From Panax quinquefolius (lineage: Eukaryota; Streptophyta; Magnoliopsida; Apiales; Araliaceae): a stretch of 64,000 bases of DNA. How positions within the stretch are numbered: the first letter of the stretch is position 1; every line of letters starts with the position of its first letter. The stretch spans positions 6,008,311 to 6,072,310 of the forward strand of contig CM035170.1 of assembly GCA_020205615.1 (NCBI GenBank), in the 5' to 3' direction. A model generated the notes under the pieces. It saw nothing but the letters and a program-made list of their open reading frames with translations, was not told the DNA's origin and did no database searches. Both the position numbers and the translations under genes were made by a program. This document shows, piece by piece, positions 1-10,160 of this stretch.

Positions 1-361
1 AATTTAATAAATAATATTAATATTTTATTAAATTTTCTACTTTGGTGTTCTAAGCAATTTCCTATAAATAGGTGCTTAGGTTAGAATTGAAAATCACACC
101 AGAAACTGAAGTTTTTTCTCTATTTCTCTCTCTATATTATCGAGTGGATTCTTGTGAGTATTTTGATATCTTAAGTGTTGCTATACGGTGTAAGTTCGTT
201 CAGCGTTATTCCAGTCAGAAGTACTGCTCTTTTGAGGTAAGGGATAGTAAGGGATTGAAAGGGATGTTATTTTCTTCGTAAGTGATATTATTTCTTCAAT
301 ATCATTATGTTGAAATATTGGTTTGAACTTTTTATCAAATTTAGAACTTTTTATGTTGGGG

Positions 362-512
362 TTACTATTCACGAGTTACTATTCATGAGTTACTATTTAC
401 GAGTTACTATTCACGATTTACTATTCATGAGTTACCATTCATGACGGGTTACTATTCATGAGTTACTATTCACGAGTTATTATTCACGAGTTACTATTCA
501 TGGGTACTATTC
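362..512 (+). repeat. Minisatellite in LTR1 leader, about 14-15 bp unit
   Basis: Roughly ten tandem variants of 'gttactattcatga' differ mainly at the cat/cac position. The same array, with other copy numbers, occurs at 28145-28345 (+) and, reversed, near 47705-47880 and 56205-56395. It lies just downstream of the LTR promoter, so it would be transcribed in the retroelement leader. Confidence 0.85.
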
Positions 513-864
513 ACTACAAAATTGGTTTCTTTTTTCTAACCAAATTATAGCTGATTTATGAATATTACTCTGGAGATTAAAACTATGTATTGATTATATT
601 GATTTTATTATCATATATAACATTTTTATAACCCTGATGTTGAAATTCTCTTTCACTGGAGTGTAAAGATGGGTAGATTATTGGTATGATCATGACTAGG
701 GTTCTCTTTGGCCAGTAGTGAAAAGTTGAATTGTGACTGGTATGATCATGACCATTGAATTTATAATTGAATATCTTTAGCTTAAATGCAAAGGTGAATT
801 GATCAACATAGTTATAATTATTGTTTATATAAATTCTGAAATGATTATATATTTCTTTGAGATA

Positions 865-1012
865 TAAATATCTTTGGCCCATAGTACAAAGATGACTTAT
901 TGATGAATATTTTTGGCCCGCAGTGCAAAGATGAATTATTGATGAATATCTTTGGCATGTAGTGCAAAGATAGTCTGTTGATGAATATCTTTGGCCCGTA
1001 GTGCAAAGATGA
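865..1012 (+). repeat. Four tandem hairpin repeats in LTR1, about 39 bp period
   Basis: Copies sit at 870-893, about 909-932, 948-971 and 987-1010. The best copy is an inverted repeat of 'atctttg' and 'caaagat' around the 10-base loop 'gcccgtagtg'. Related arrays occur at 5297-5435 and 28588-28760 (+) and, reversed, near 21770-21830, 24120-24260, 47280-47470 and 55820-55970. Confidence 0.8.
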
Positions 1013-2125
1013 ATTTATTAGTATGATTATGAACAGGAACTGTGATTTGGTATAACCATGATCTTTGATGTTTCGTAAAAGGCAATGATGAAAATTATCT
1101 TTGTCTGGATGAGGAAAGGAATTTAGAACTACAATTACGATTATGAGTTATACACATGATTGTGGACAGGAATTGTTGATTGATGTTACAGGGATAAAAC
1201 ATTGTTGGTGGACTTTTAACATGGAGAAGATAATAGATTTTATGGTCTATTTGACTCTTCTAATGGATTTCTCGTTCATTGCAACTATGGTTGAAAAGTT
1301 TTATTATCTACCGTATGTTCTAAATCTACGATTTATTCTTGATGAAGTCTATTGATAATGTAATTATCTTTAGTCATAATATTCTTTCTTGAAGCTAGTT
1401 GTGCTCACCCTTTTTGCTTCACAATTCCTTCGGGTAATAAAAGTGTAGGCATTTGGGTCGGCGGGGGATAACAGAATAGAATAGAGCGGTGGTCATCATT
1501 TAGTAGTTATATTTGGTGAATCAACTAGGGTGAGGCGAACCCAACGTTGGAAGGGTGTTTTGCCACTATCATACATGATGTCTAATGACATACCACCTCG
1601 TGTCATCATAAAGACGAGGTTATGCTCATCCACTTGTTTGAGTATATTTACGAGCACTACCTATATAATCTTGGTGTTTGTTTGGAGTTTAATTCCCAAT
1701 TAGAGACAGTGGAGATAATGATATGTCAAGAGAAGACTCACCATTGGGAAGAATATGATAGTAATCTTCTCATTTTTCTTTGGGGTCTATTGGGTCAACC
1801 AAGGATAATTCTGTGGCCATATGATATCTATAATAACCTATACGCATGGCCTCCCATGTACGAAGGTTTCCTTGAGCACTTCCCAAAGATTCTAAGTTCT
1901 AAAACAGTGTTCGACTATACCTTTATGTAAGGTGTCATTATGAGGTGCTGTCCACGGTTGGGACATGAGTCACAGTTGGTATATATTTGTATCAAAACTC
2001 ACAACATTTATGTTGTTGTATTTTGCACGACAATTGTTGTAATAAAGTTGTAGTTGTTTTCTGTACCATGTATTTGGCGACTCAGAATGGGTTGGATGGA
2101 ATGGACCTATTTTGGGGGCATCACA

Positions 2126-3522
2126 AAGGTGATATTCCAGAAGCAAGAATCGATGAAGAAGGAATACTTAGATTCAACTCCAGACTTTGTGTTCCTAACG
2201 ATTCTGACTTGAAGCATAGAATCATGATGGAGGCACACAACACACCGTTTGCAATCCATCCTGGGAGTACCAAAATGTATCATGATATTCGACATACATT
2301 TTGGTGGAACAATATGAAGAGAGAGATCGCGGAATTTATCTCGAGGTGTTTAACTTGTCAACGTGTAAAGGCGGAGCATCAAGTGCCAAAGGGTCCATTA
2401 CAACCACTTGAGATTTCGAAATGGAAGTGAGAACACATTACTATGGATTTCGTTACAGGTCTTCCCAAAGTTTCTCAAGGCATAGATGCTATTTGGGTTA
2501 TTGTTGATAGATTAACCAAGTCTGCCCATTTCTTTCCGATACGTGAGATTTATTCCCTTGAACGTCTTGCTAGTATGTACGTGAATGAGATTGTGAGATT
2601 GTATGGCATGCCAGTATCCATAGTTTTGGATCGTGACCCAAGATTCACTTCACAATTTTGGGTTAGCTTGCAGAAAGCTATGGGCACGGATTTACGATTC
2701 AGTTCGGCATACCATCCTCAAACGGACGAACAATCAGAGAGGACTATTCAAACCCTTGAAGATCTATTAAGACTTTGTGTCCTAGATTTTAAAGGAAGTT
2801 GGGATAAGTACTTGCCACTGGTGGAATTCTCCTACAACAACAGTTATCAAGCAAGTATAGGCATGGCTCCATTTGAGGCGTTGTATGGACGAGAGTGTCG
2901 TTCTCCGGTATGCTGGGACGAGGTAGGAGAAGTCACGTTGTTGGGACCAGAATTAGTACGCATGACTACAGAAAAGATCCAAATGATTCGACAACGTATT
3001 CAAACCTCACAAGATCGACAAAAGAGTTATGCTGATCTTCATAGAAAGGACGTGGAGTTTAATATTGGAGATCATGTATTGTTACGTGTTACTCCATGGA
3101 AGGAAGTTACAAGATTTGGAAAGAAAGGAAAGCTCAATCCACGATTTGTTGGTCCATTTGAGATTCTTGACCGAATAGGAAATGTGGCCTATAGACTCGT
3201 ATTACCTCCAAGTATGTCTCGTGTTTATAATGTTTTTCACATATCCATGCTTCGTAAATATGTGAAAGACCCGAACCATATTATTGCGTTAGAACTAGAC
3301 GAGATAGTCGAAGATTTAACGTACGAAGAAGTACCTGTTAAGATCTTGGATAGGAAAGAACATGTCCTACGCACCAAGGTTATACCACAAGTTAAGGTTT
3401 TGTGGAGAAATCATGCTATTGAAGAAATGACCTGGGAGTTGGAATTAGAAATTAAAGCGAGGTATCCTCACCTTTTCGAAACACCAGGTACTTTTGTCAA
3501 TTTTGAGGATGAAATTTCATAA
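2126..3522 (+). pseudogene. Tekay integrase with chromodomain, 5'-truncated pol
   Basis: This is the last domain of a Ty3/gypsy pol. It joins LTR1 directly; primer site, gag, protease, reverse transcriptase and RNase H are all missing. In order come an HHCC zinc-binding part (about 2215-2375, with the Cys pair of CLTC intact), the catalytic core and a C-terminal chromodomain (about 3310-3480, with VKVLWRNHAIEEMTWE). In the frame beginning at 2443 the core residues are D22, D63 and E99, so the D,D-35-E spacing is intact. One premature TGA at 2428-2430 replaces a Trp codon that is TGG in the copy at 9593-11248; otherwise the frame is open to the TAA at 3520. It is the best preserved integrase here, but it lacks a start and upstream domains. 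Confidence 0.9.
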
Positions 3523-3533
3523 GGAGGGGAGGT
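3521..3533 (+). other. Polypurine tract
   Basis: Thirteen bases, aaggaggggaggt, lie between the integrase stop codon and the LTR2 start (tgtaagacc). This is the expected plus-strand primer position for a Ty3/gypsy element. Confidence 0.85.
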
Positions 3534-6001
3534 TGTAAGACCCCAACTTATTATAAATAAAATCGAATTTCCTCTAATTATTATTGTGAATAATAAGGTA
3601 TTAATTTGATATAATTCTCTAGTTATGGGTGAAATGTGCAAATTTTGCAAAATATGCAAGTGGTTATAAAATAATCATTGTTGTCGGGAATATTCATTTG
3701 GTCGGAATATTCTTGTTGTCGGGGAATATTAAATGCGGCCAGCAGCGATCATTTAGGGGCCCCATAATGAATAATTGTCGAATGAAGAAAACGACACGTT
3801 GAGAGTTTTTATAAATAACTTGCGTAGTTGTTATAAGTTAACAACTTTGTTGGAATACCCGTTGGTTAAAATACTGATGTCTGGCGTGGATGCAGATATT
3901 GATGAATTATTGATCCTTACATAAGAAGGCACTACTCAATAATTGTTACAAGATTCTTTGTTCAATATTTTATTTTATTGATTCAATAATTATTGCGTTG
4001 ATATTTTATATTATTGTTGTTTCAATAATTGTCACTTTACAATATTTCCCATTATCGGATCAATAATTCATATTATTTGAATAATATTATTAGATAGCAT
4101 TATTGGCAATGTCTAGAAAGTTCATCAAGGAGAGGTTTGGTCACCTAATTGCGCCCGACAAGAAGAAAATTCTTATTGAAAGCCCCTCTTTCACAGGAAC
4201 TACTGGTTGTCATAAATGTGATTACATAATATTATTTATGAATAATTAATTATTGAATCATATGATAAGAAAATATTTATTTTATGTGGATATAAATGTT
4301 GGATATATTTATTGTGGTTAAAAATGAAAGAGTTAATGTTGAGGTATTTTATCAGTATTTTTGTCGGAATGAATGTATTAAAAAATTAAACCAGTGTTTT
4401 TGAGATATATTGCGTGAGTTATAATTTTTAATCCGACCGTTGGATCGTTGTATTTTTTGGATATGTTATACATATATAAGTTGAGTATATGTCCACAAAT
4501 TTTGAACCGTTAAAAATGAACGTATGATTTGTTATGAATTTTAAGAGGTGACTGGTTTAGAAATTGTTGAAGTATCCGAATTTAGCATTTTGGTGGAAAA
4601 TTCTAGAATTGAGTGGGCCCCACTTGTGGTTGGTGAAGAAATGTGCTAAATTTTATTTCAAATGTGGTGGGTGGGAATAGTAGCAGGTAAAGCCATCGGG
4701 TCATGCGGTCAAGTCTGCTAACATTTTCTATAAATAGAGGCTAAGTTAGAATTGAAAATCACAACAGAAACATAAGCTTTCTCTCTTTCTCTCTCTAGAT
4801 TATTAAGTGTATTTTGTAAGTATAGATACTTTATGAGTTTCTATTCATCAGTGCAAGTTTACTTCAGCCTTATACCGATATTCCGATCAGAAGTACTGAT
4901 ATTTTGAGGTAAGGGATGTTATTTTCTTCATATATGATATTATTTCTTCAATATCATTATGCCGAAGTATTGATCTGAATTTTTATCAAATGTAGAACTT
5001 TTTGTGTCGGGGTTACTATTCATGTATACGGCACTATTCACGAATACGACACTATTCACCGAAAAATGAAATGTTCTTCTTTTTGTCCAAGATGTCTATT
5101 ATGGTTACTATCTTTGATTGTATCCATGTTTTGATCTTTATTCTTGAATTTTTCTTCAAAATTGGTTATTATGGCGTATTATTGATCTTGGATAAATTGT
5201 TATACGAATCCTTACTATTTGTCCTTCTGTCTCACTAGATTCGTTTTCTTTAAAATATTTTTCATCATCCTCAGTCCTAAATGATGATATTACTAAATAT
5301 CTTTGGCCTGTAGTGCAAAGATAAATGATTAACTGATGAATATCTTTGGCCCGTAGTGCAAAGATGAACATGTGTTGAGATGAACATGACCAACTGGTTA
5401 TACAAATGAATATCTTTGGCCTGTAGTGCAAAGATGAATATTTGATTAAAGATGTATATTGATTTTTGTTACAGGGATAAAATATTGATGATGGACTTTT
5501 AAATCTTAGAAGATAGTAGAACTCATTCTCTACTTGACTCTTCTAATGGATTGTTGTTTCCGCTGCAGTTGTTGATCTAAAACTTGTTGTCTATTATATT
5601 TTATCAGATTTTTCCCTGTTGAAGACTAACGATAATTTGTTGTATATTATCATAATCATAATATTCTTTACTGGGCTAGTTGAGCTCACCCTTTTCTTTT
5701 TTTGTTCCATTTTCTCGGGGAGGTGAGAACATAGCAAGAACTAGTCGGGTACTTAGAGTGATGGTTCTAGAAAGATGTTTTAGCAGTCCTCACTATTTTT
5801 GTAAAATAGTGTTTGAATAATTGTAATGAGGACTTATTTGAGTGTGGATATTTTCTAGAAGACAATATTTGTATTTAAACTCACAGTATGTGTTGTCGTA
5901 TTTTGCACGACAATTGTATTATTGAAGTTGTAGTTTGCTTTCAGTACCATGTATTTGGCGACTCAGAATGGGTGTTGTATACCTATTTTGGGGGTGTCAT
6001 A
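3534..6001 (+). repeat. LTR2, Tekay subfamily A, 2,468 bp, complete
   Basis: It begins tgtaagacccc after the polypurine tract and ends '...gggggtgtcata' just before the primer site; the final CA has decayed to TA. The conserved U3 block with the short MSRK frame starts near 4110. The TATA box is at 4729-4736, followed by a CT-rich leader, and three hairpin repeats lie at 5297-5325, 5339-5365 and 5408-5435. A shared downstream block (about 5480-5760) is present in every subfamily. It has integrase on its left and a primer site plus gag on its right, so it is shared by two units. Confidence 0.88.
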
Positions 6002-6003
6002 GC

Positions 6004-6015
6004 TGGTATCAGAGC
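6004..6015 (+). other. Primer-binding site, initiator tRNA-Met type
   Basis: tggtatcagagc follows the LTR2 end with two bases between. This complement of the initiator tRNA-Met 3' end is the usual primer site of plant chromoviruses. The site is intact. Confidence 0.85.
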
Positions 6016-6189
6016 TTAGGGATATGGTCTCTGGCAGAGATCGGGGAATAGAACTAGGAGGGGAGAGATGAGTAAATCCTTCGCTAGTGTATCCTATCTA
6101 AGCTTATTTGTTGGTCAGTCATAATATAGGGATATTATGTGATATGTTAATTTGTTTAATTAACCCTTATTTTATGGTAGTATTTAAGA

Positions 6190-6710
6190 ATGGCTGCTGA
6201 GAACGTTAACAATGGAGTTTATGAGACTGTGGAACAACCTTTAGTTATAAACCAGGAGAACGTGCAACAGGAAGGCAATAATCCTCCTGTAAACAACACT
6301 ACCGAACAAATGATGAATGATGGGATGTTCAGAAGTTTTTTGTATTTTATGCAAAACCAGACGAGGGAAACTCGTGCACAGAATACGGGTGGAAATGTTA
6401 GCAATGCGCGGCTTGTCACAGCCAAGCAACTCAAAGAGTTGGGACCACCAGAATTGAAGGGAAAGCCGGATCCGATCATGGCGGAAACGTGGGTCAAGCA
6501 AATTACCAAGATATTCGATGTCTTGGGATGCACGGAGGAATAGAAGGTTCCATTCGCCACCTTTATGTTCTGCGGTGAGGCAGACTATTGGTGGGAGTCT
6601 ATGAAGCGTACCCAGCTAGCCGCATTCAGCATGTCTTGGGAAACATTTCAGAAACTATTCAATGACAAGTACTTTCCTGAAAGTATTCGTCATATGAAGG
6701 AAGTGGAGTT
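6190..6710 (+). pseudogene. Tekay gag, N-terminal half, truncated
   Basis: This is the capsid-domain part of gag, which would assemble the virus-like particle. The frame starts with ATG at 6190 and reads an Asn/Gln-rich N-terminus. The retrotransposon gag core follows (GKPDPIMAETWVKQITKIF near 6460-6520, then YWWESMKR and FNDKYFP). A TAG at 6541 interrupts the frame; the copy near 52000 has a Gln codon there. Coding similarity stops near 6710 (KEVEFI), where the sequence passes into U3 of an LTR at the microhomology 'ttatta'. The zinc knuckles and all of pol are lost. Confidence 0.85.
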
Positions 6711-8605
6711 TATTAGGGGAGTTTGTGCAAAATTGATAATACTTGCATGTCTAAGTTAAAAGTGGAGGTATAGATGGATGTACTATATTATAATTCGTAT
6801 TTTTCACATGATTATACTAATGATTCACATGATTGAACTATTGATTCACATTATTTACTATTAGGGGAGGTGGTGAAAGTTTGATAATACTTGCAGGACT
6901 AAATTCAAAATAAAAGAAAAGTTGGAGGTATTTTACTGTAATTTTTTGAGCCCTAAAACGTGCAATTATCGAAACTATATTTTCCTATAAATAGAAGCTC
7001 ATTCTTCCTTCATTTCTCACCAATTCACAAAAGCTTTAGAGAGATTATTATAGAGAGAAATTATAGAAAGAAGAAGAAAGTCTGCCACCTCACTATTCCA
7101 AAGATCCAGCTTTTTCTAAGGTAGGAGTATTATTTCTTTCTTATCTATGAAGAGAACTTTTGTTATTCCATTCTTTATTATTCTATTGGAATAACTTTGT
7201 ATCATGCTGCTACCTATACTTGGTGAAATTCTTCCATTATTCCATTCTTTATCATTCTGTTGGAACATCCTATCTCAAGGCGTTTATGCGGACTGGTTCT
7301 ATTATTTATCATTACATTTGGAACATCCTCATGCATGCGTTCTCACGCCGGACTGGGTTCCGTCTTTATTATTCTCATTGGAATATCACATCATAAATCT
7401 CTTCGCCTTAACCTAATTCCGTCTTAATTATTACATTTGGAATATCCTATATATATGCGTTTACGCCGAACTCGATTCCGTCTTTATTATTACATTGGAA
7501 TAACTTTTGCGTATGCGCCTATCGCATGCCTGGTGATTTCTTTTATTATTCCATTCCTTGTTATACTCAATTGGTTAAAGTTTTGACTTCTATACTCCAT
7601 GAAATTAGTGGAATATCCTTGAAATTTGCACTTCATCCAAAGATCTTTCATGGAAATATTCTTCGAGCATTCTTAAATTTTACTCTCTACAAAGCGATGT
7701 CATGTTGACAATTTGGACATTATTAGTTCTCAGTATAAATTAATTCTTGAACTTGTTTTATTGAATTCTTATATCATTGTCATCATCCTCATGTTTATAT
7801 TTTTTTTGAAAGTTATCTCAGTATTCAGAAGTATGTAGATGGACTTGGTATGATTATGACTGAGGATTATTCGGTGTAATCATGGTAATGTTACAAATGA
7901 TGTGGTAAAAGTCCTCATTGGCCCGTAGTGCATTGATGGACGATTGTTGGCATGATCATGACCATTAATGAATACACAAAAATATTCTTGGCCCGTGAAG
8001 TGCATGGATAATTGTGGTCGTGATACTAAAGAATATCCTTGGCAGTAGTGCGGGGGTGATTCGATGATGTGGATTATTTATTAAGCCGAGTCCCAAATGA
8101 TAAAAGTGATGAAAAACCTTCTAAATCATAAAAGATAGTAGATTTTATTCTCTATTTGACTCTTTTAATGGATTGCTTGTTCCACTGCAGTTAAACTTGA
8201 TAGTTGTTATATTGTATCAGTTTAACACTGTTGAAGGCTAACGATAATATATTCTCGCATTATCTTAGTCATAATATTTCCATCTTGGGCTAGTTGAGCT
8301 CACCCTTTTTACTTTTATTGTTCTCTTGAGAAATGAGAACGTGGCGAGGACTAGTCGGGAGCGGAGTGATGGACCGATGATAGCCTTAGTAGTCCTCACT
8401 ATTCAGTGAAATAGTGGAAAATAAATGTAATAATATTGAATTTGAGTTTGTATATTGTATAGACGACAATATTTGTATTAAAACTCACAGCTTATGTTTT
8501 GTCGTACTTTACACGACAGTTGTATAATTAAGTTGTATTTATATTATGTACCATGTATTTGACGACTCAGAATATGTGATGTATACCTATTTTGGGAGCG
8601 TCACA
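6711..8605 (+). repeat. LTR3, Tekay subfamily B, 5'-truncated
   Basis: It starts inside U3 at the gag junction and ends at the terminus gcgtcaca (8605). U3 carries a direct repeat built on 'gataatacttgca' (about 6711-6770 and 6863-6910). The same pair appears reversed near 44440-44690. The TATA box is at 6986-6993. The leader has repeats of the form 'tattcca...tggaata' (7150-7560), and three degenerate hairpins around 'ggcccgtagtg' lie at 7915-8060. It lacks the minisatellite of subfamily A, so it is not a true partner of LTR2. Confidence 0.8.
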
Positions 8606-8747
8606 AATATTATATAACAACTTGCGTACTTTGAAAAATTTATAAATATTACCCACAACTATAACAGTATATCAAATTCATTCCATAATATTCAAAAATG
8701 ATATTTATAGAAAATTCATCTTTATTCATAAAAGTTGGGGTCTTACA
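8606..8747 (-). repeat. Start of 3' LTR of Tekay copy 2
   Basis: It matches 15504-15645 of the same element almost base for base, reading tgtaagacccc from 8747 leftwards. The remaining 2.6 kb are replaced by the end of LTR3. The first five bases, aatat, may be a target duplication of the left-hand array. Confidence 0.85.
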
Positions 8748-8758
8748 ACCTCCCCTTC

Positions 8759-10160
8759 TTATGAAATTTTTCCCTCAAAATTAGGGTAGGTACCTGGTAT
8801 GTCGAAGAGGTAAGGATACCTTGATTTCATTTCAGATTCTAATTCCCAGGTCATTTCCTCAACATCGTGGTTCCTCCACAAAACTTTGACTTGAGGTATA
8901 ACCTTGGAGCGTAGAACATGTTCCTTCTTATCCAAGATTTTAACAAGAACCTCTTCATACGTTAAATCTTTCGCTATTTCGTCTGGTTCTAACTCAATAA
9001 TGTGGTGCGGTTCTTTCACATATTTACGTAACATAGATATGTGAAAAATGTTATAAACACGAGACATATTTGGCATTAAAGCAAGTCTATAGGCCACAGT
9101 TCCTACTCGATCGAGGATTAAAAATGGACCAATGAATCGAGGATTGAGTTTTCCTCTCTTTTCAAATCTCATAACTCATTTCCATGAAGCAACACGTAAC
9201 AATACATGATCTCCAATATCGAATTCTACGTCCTTTCGATGAAGATCAGCATAACTCTTTTGTCGATCTTGTGAGGTTTTTATACGTTGTCAGATCGTTT
9301 GAATCTTTTCCGTAGTCATACGTACCAACTCCGGTCCCAACAACGTTGCTTCACCCACCTCATCCCAAAGATATCGAGAAGCGACACTTTCTTCCATACA
9401 ACGCCTCAAATGGAGTCATGCCAATACTTGTTTGATAACTGTTGTTGTAGGAAAGCTCCACCAATGGTAAGAACTTATCCCAACTTCCCTTGAAGTCAAG
9501 GACACAGTGTCTTAATAAATCTTCAAGAGTTTGAATAGTCCTCTTCATTTGCCTGTCAAAATGAGGATGATATGCCGAAGCTAAATCATAAATCATGCTT
9601 GGGTAGCTTTACGCAAACTAACCCAAAATCGTGAAGTGAATCTTGGGTCTCGATCAGAAACTATGGATACTGGCATACCATGCAGTCTTACAATCTCGTT
9701 TATGTACATACGAGTAAGACGTTTAAGTGTATAAGTTTCTCGTATAGGTAAGAAATGAACCGACTTTGTCAATCTATCAACAATGACCCAAATCGCATCT
9801 ATGCCTTGAGAAACTTTGGGAAGACCGATAACGAAATCCATGGTAATGTGCACCCACTTCCATTCTGGAATTTCAAGTGGTTGCAATGGACCTTTTGGTA
9901 CTTGATGCTCTGCCTTGACTCGTTGACAAGTTAGACTCCTTGAGATAAACTCCGCGATCTCTCTCTTCATATTGCTCCACCAAAATGTATGTCGAAGATC
10001 ATGATACATTTTGGTACTCCCAGAATGGATTGCAAATGGTGTGTTGTGCGCCTCCATCATGATTTTATACTTTAAATCAGGGTCGTTAGGAACACCAAGT
10101 CTGGAGTTGACTCGAAGTATTCCTTCCTCATCGATTCTTGCTTCCGGTATAGCACCTTCT
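8759..10160 (-). pseudogene. Tekay copy 2 integrase and chromodomain
   Basis: This is the integrase region of the minus-strand pol, broken into three frames. The HHCC part is near 9930-10060; its first Cys is Ser here (RSLTC against RCLTC in the copy at 2126-3522). The core is near 9340-9860. The first two catalytic Asp residues are present, but the Glu of the QSER motif is Lys (QMKRT), so catalysis would be lost even without the frameshifts near 9595 and 9200-9360. The chromodomain lies within 8790-8960 (VKVLWRNHDVEEMTWE). The stop at 8759 is followed by the polypurine tract and the LTR. Confidence 0.88.

Larger units (their letters stand above)
1..2125 (+). repeat. LTR1, Tekay subfamily A, mosaic, 5' end outside window
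   Basis: It carries a TATA box (tataaata, 63-70) upstream of a leader shared with other A-type LTRs in the window. Its terminus 'gggggcatcaca' ends at 2125. The leader holds a minisatellite (362-512) and four hairpin repeats (870-1010). From roughly 1485 to 1982 it departs from LTR2 and matches the solo LTR at 54758-58025 instead. That stretch ends in 'gtcacagttggtat', which looks like another LTR end followed by the start of a primer site. A 102-codon frame (1622-1930) lies inside the module, but a frameshift breaks the matching frame in the solo LTR, so I do not call a gene. Confidence 0.8.
1..8605 (+). mobile_element. Tekay-type Ty3/gypsy composite: three LTRs, two partial interiors
   Basis: The order read directly is LTR1 (1-2125, start outside the window), integrase part (2126-3522), polypurine tract, LTR2 (3534-6001), primer site, gag part (6190-6710), LTR3 (6711-8605). 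LTR2 serves as the 3' LTR of the left unit and the 5' LTR of the right unit. The right edge is the exact LTR terminus (gcgtcaca), and directly beyond it lies a truncated LTR of an oppositely oriented copy. Lineage is inferred from the integrase with chromodomain, the initiator-Met-like primer site and the long LTRs. LTR3 belongs to a different LTR subfamily from LTR1 and LTR2, so the array is probably a recombination product rather than one clean insertion. All coding parts are defective. Confidence 0.75.

Noticed and set aside
865..1012. Regularly spaced direct repeats that might suggest a CRISPR-like array
   Set aside because: Plant sequence, spacers are not unique, repeats are degenerate and lie inside LTRs at several loci; no cas genes.
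6004..6015. tRNA-like sequence at primer sites
   Set aside because: Only the 12-base complement of a tRNA 3' end is present; no cloverleaf around it. No tRNA gene was seen in the window.
6219..6560. Minus-strand frames opposite gag
   Set aside because: The plus-strand gag motifs explain the open reading; the same shadow appears opposite copy 3 gag.
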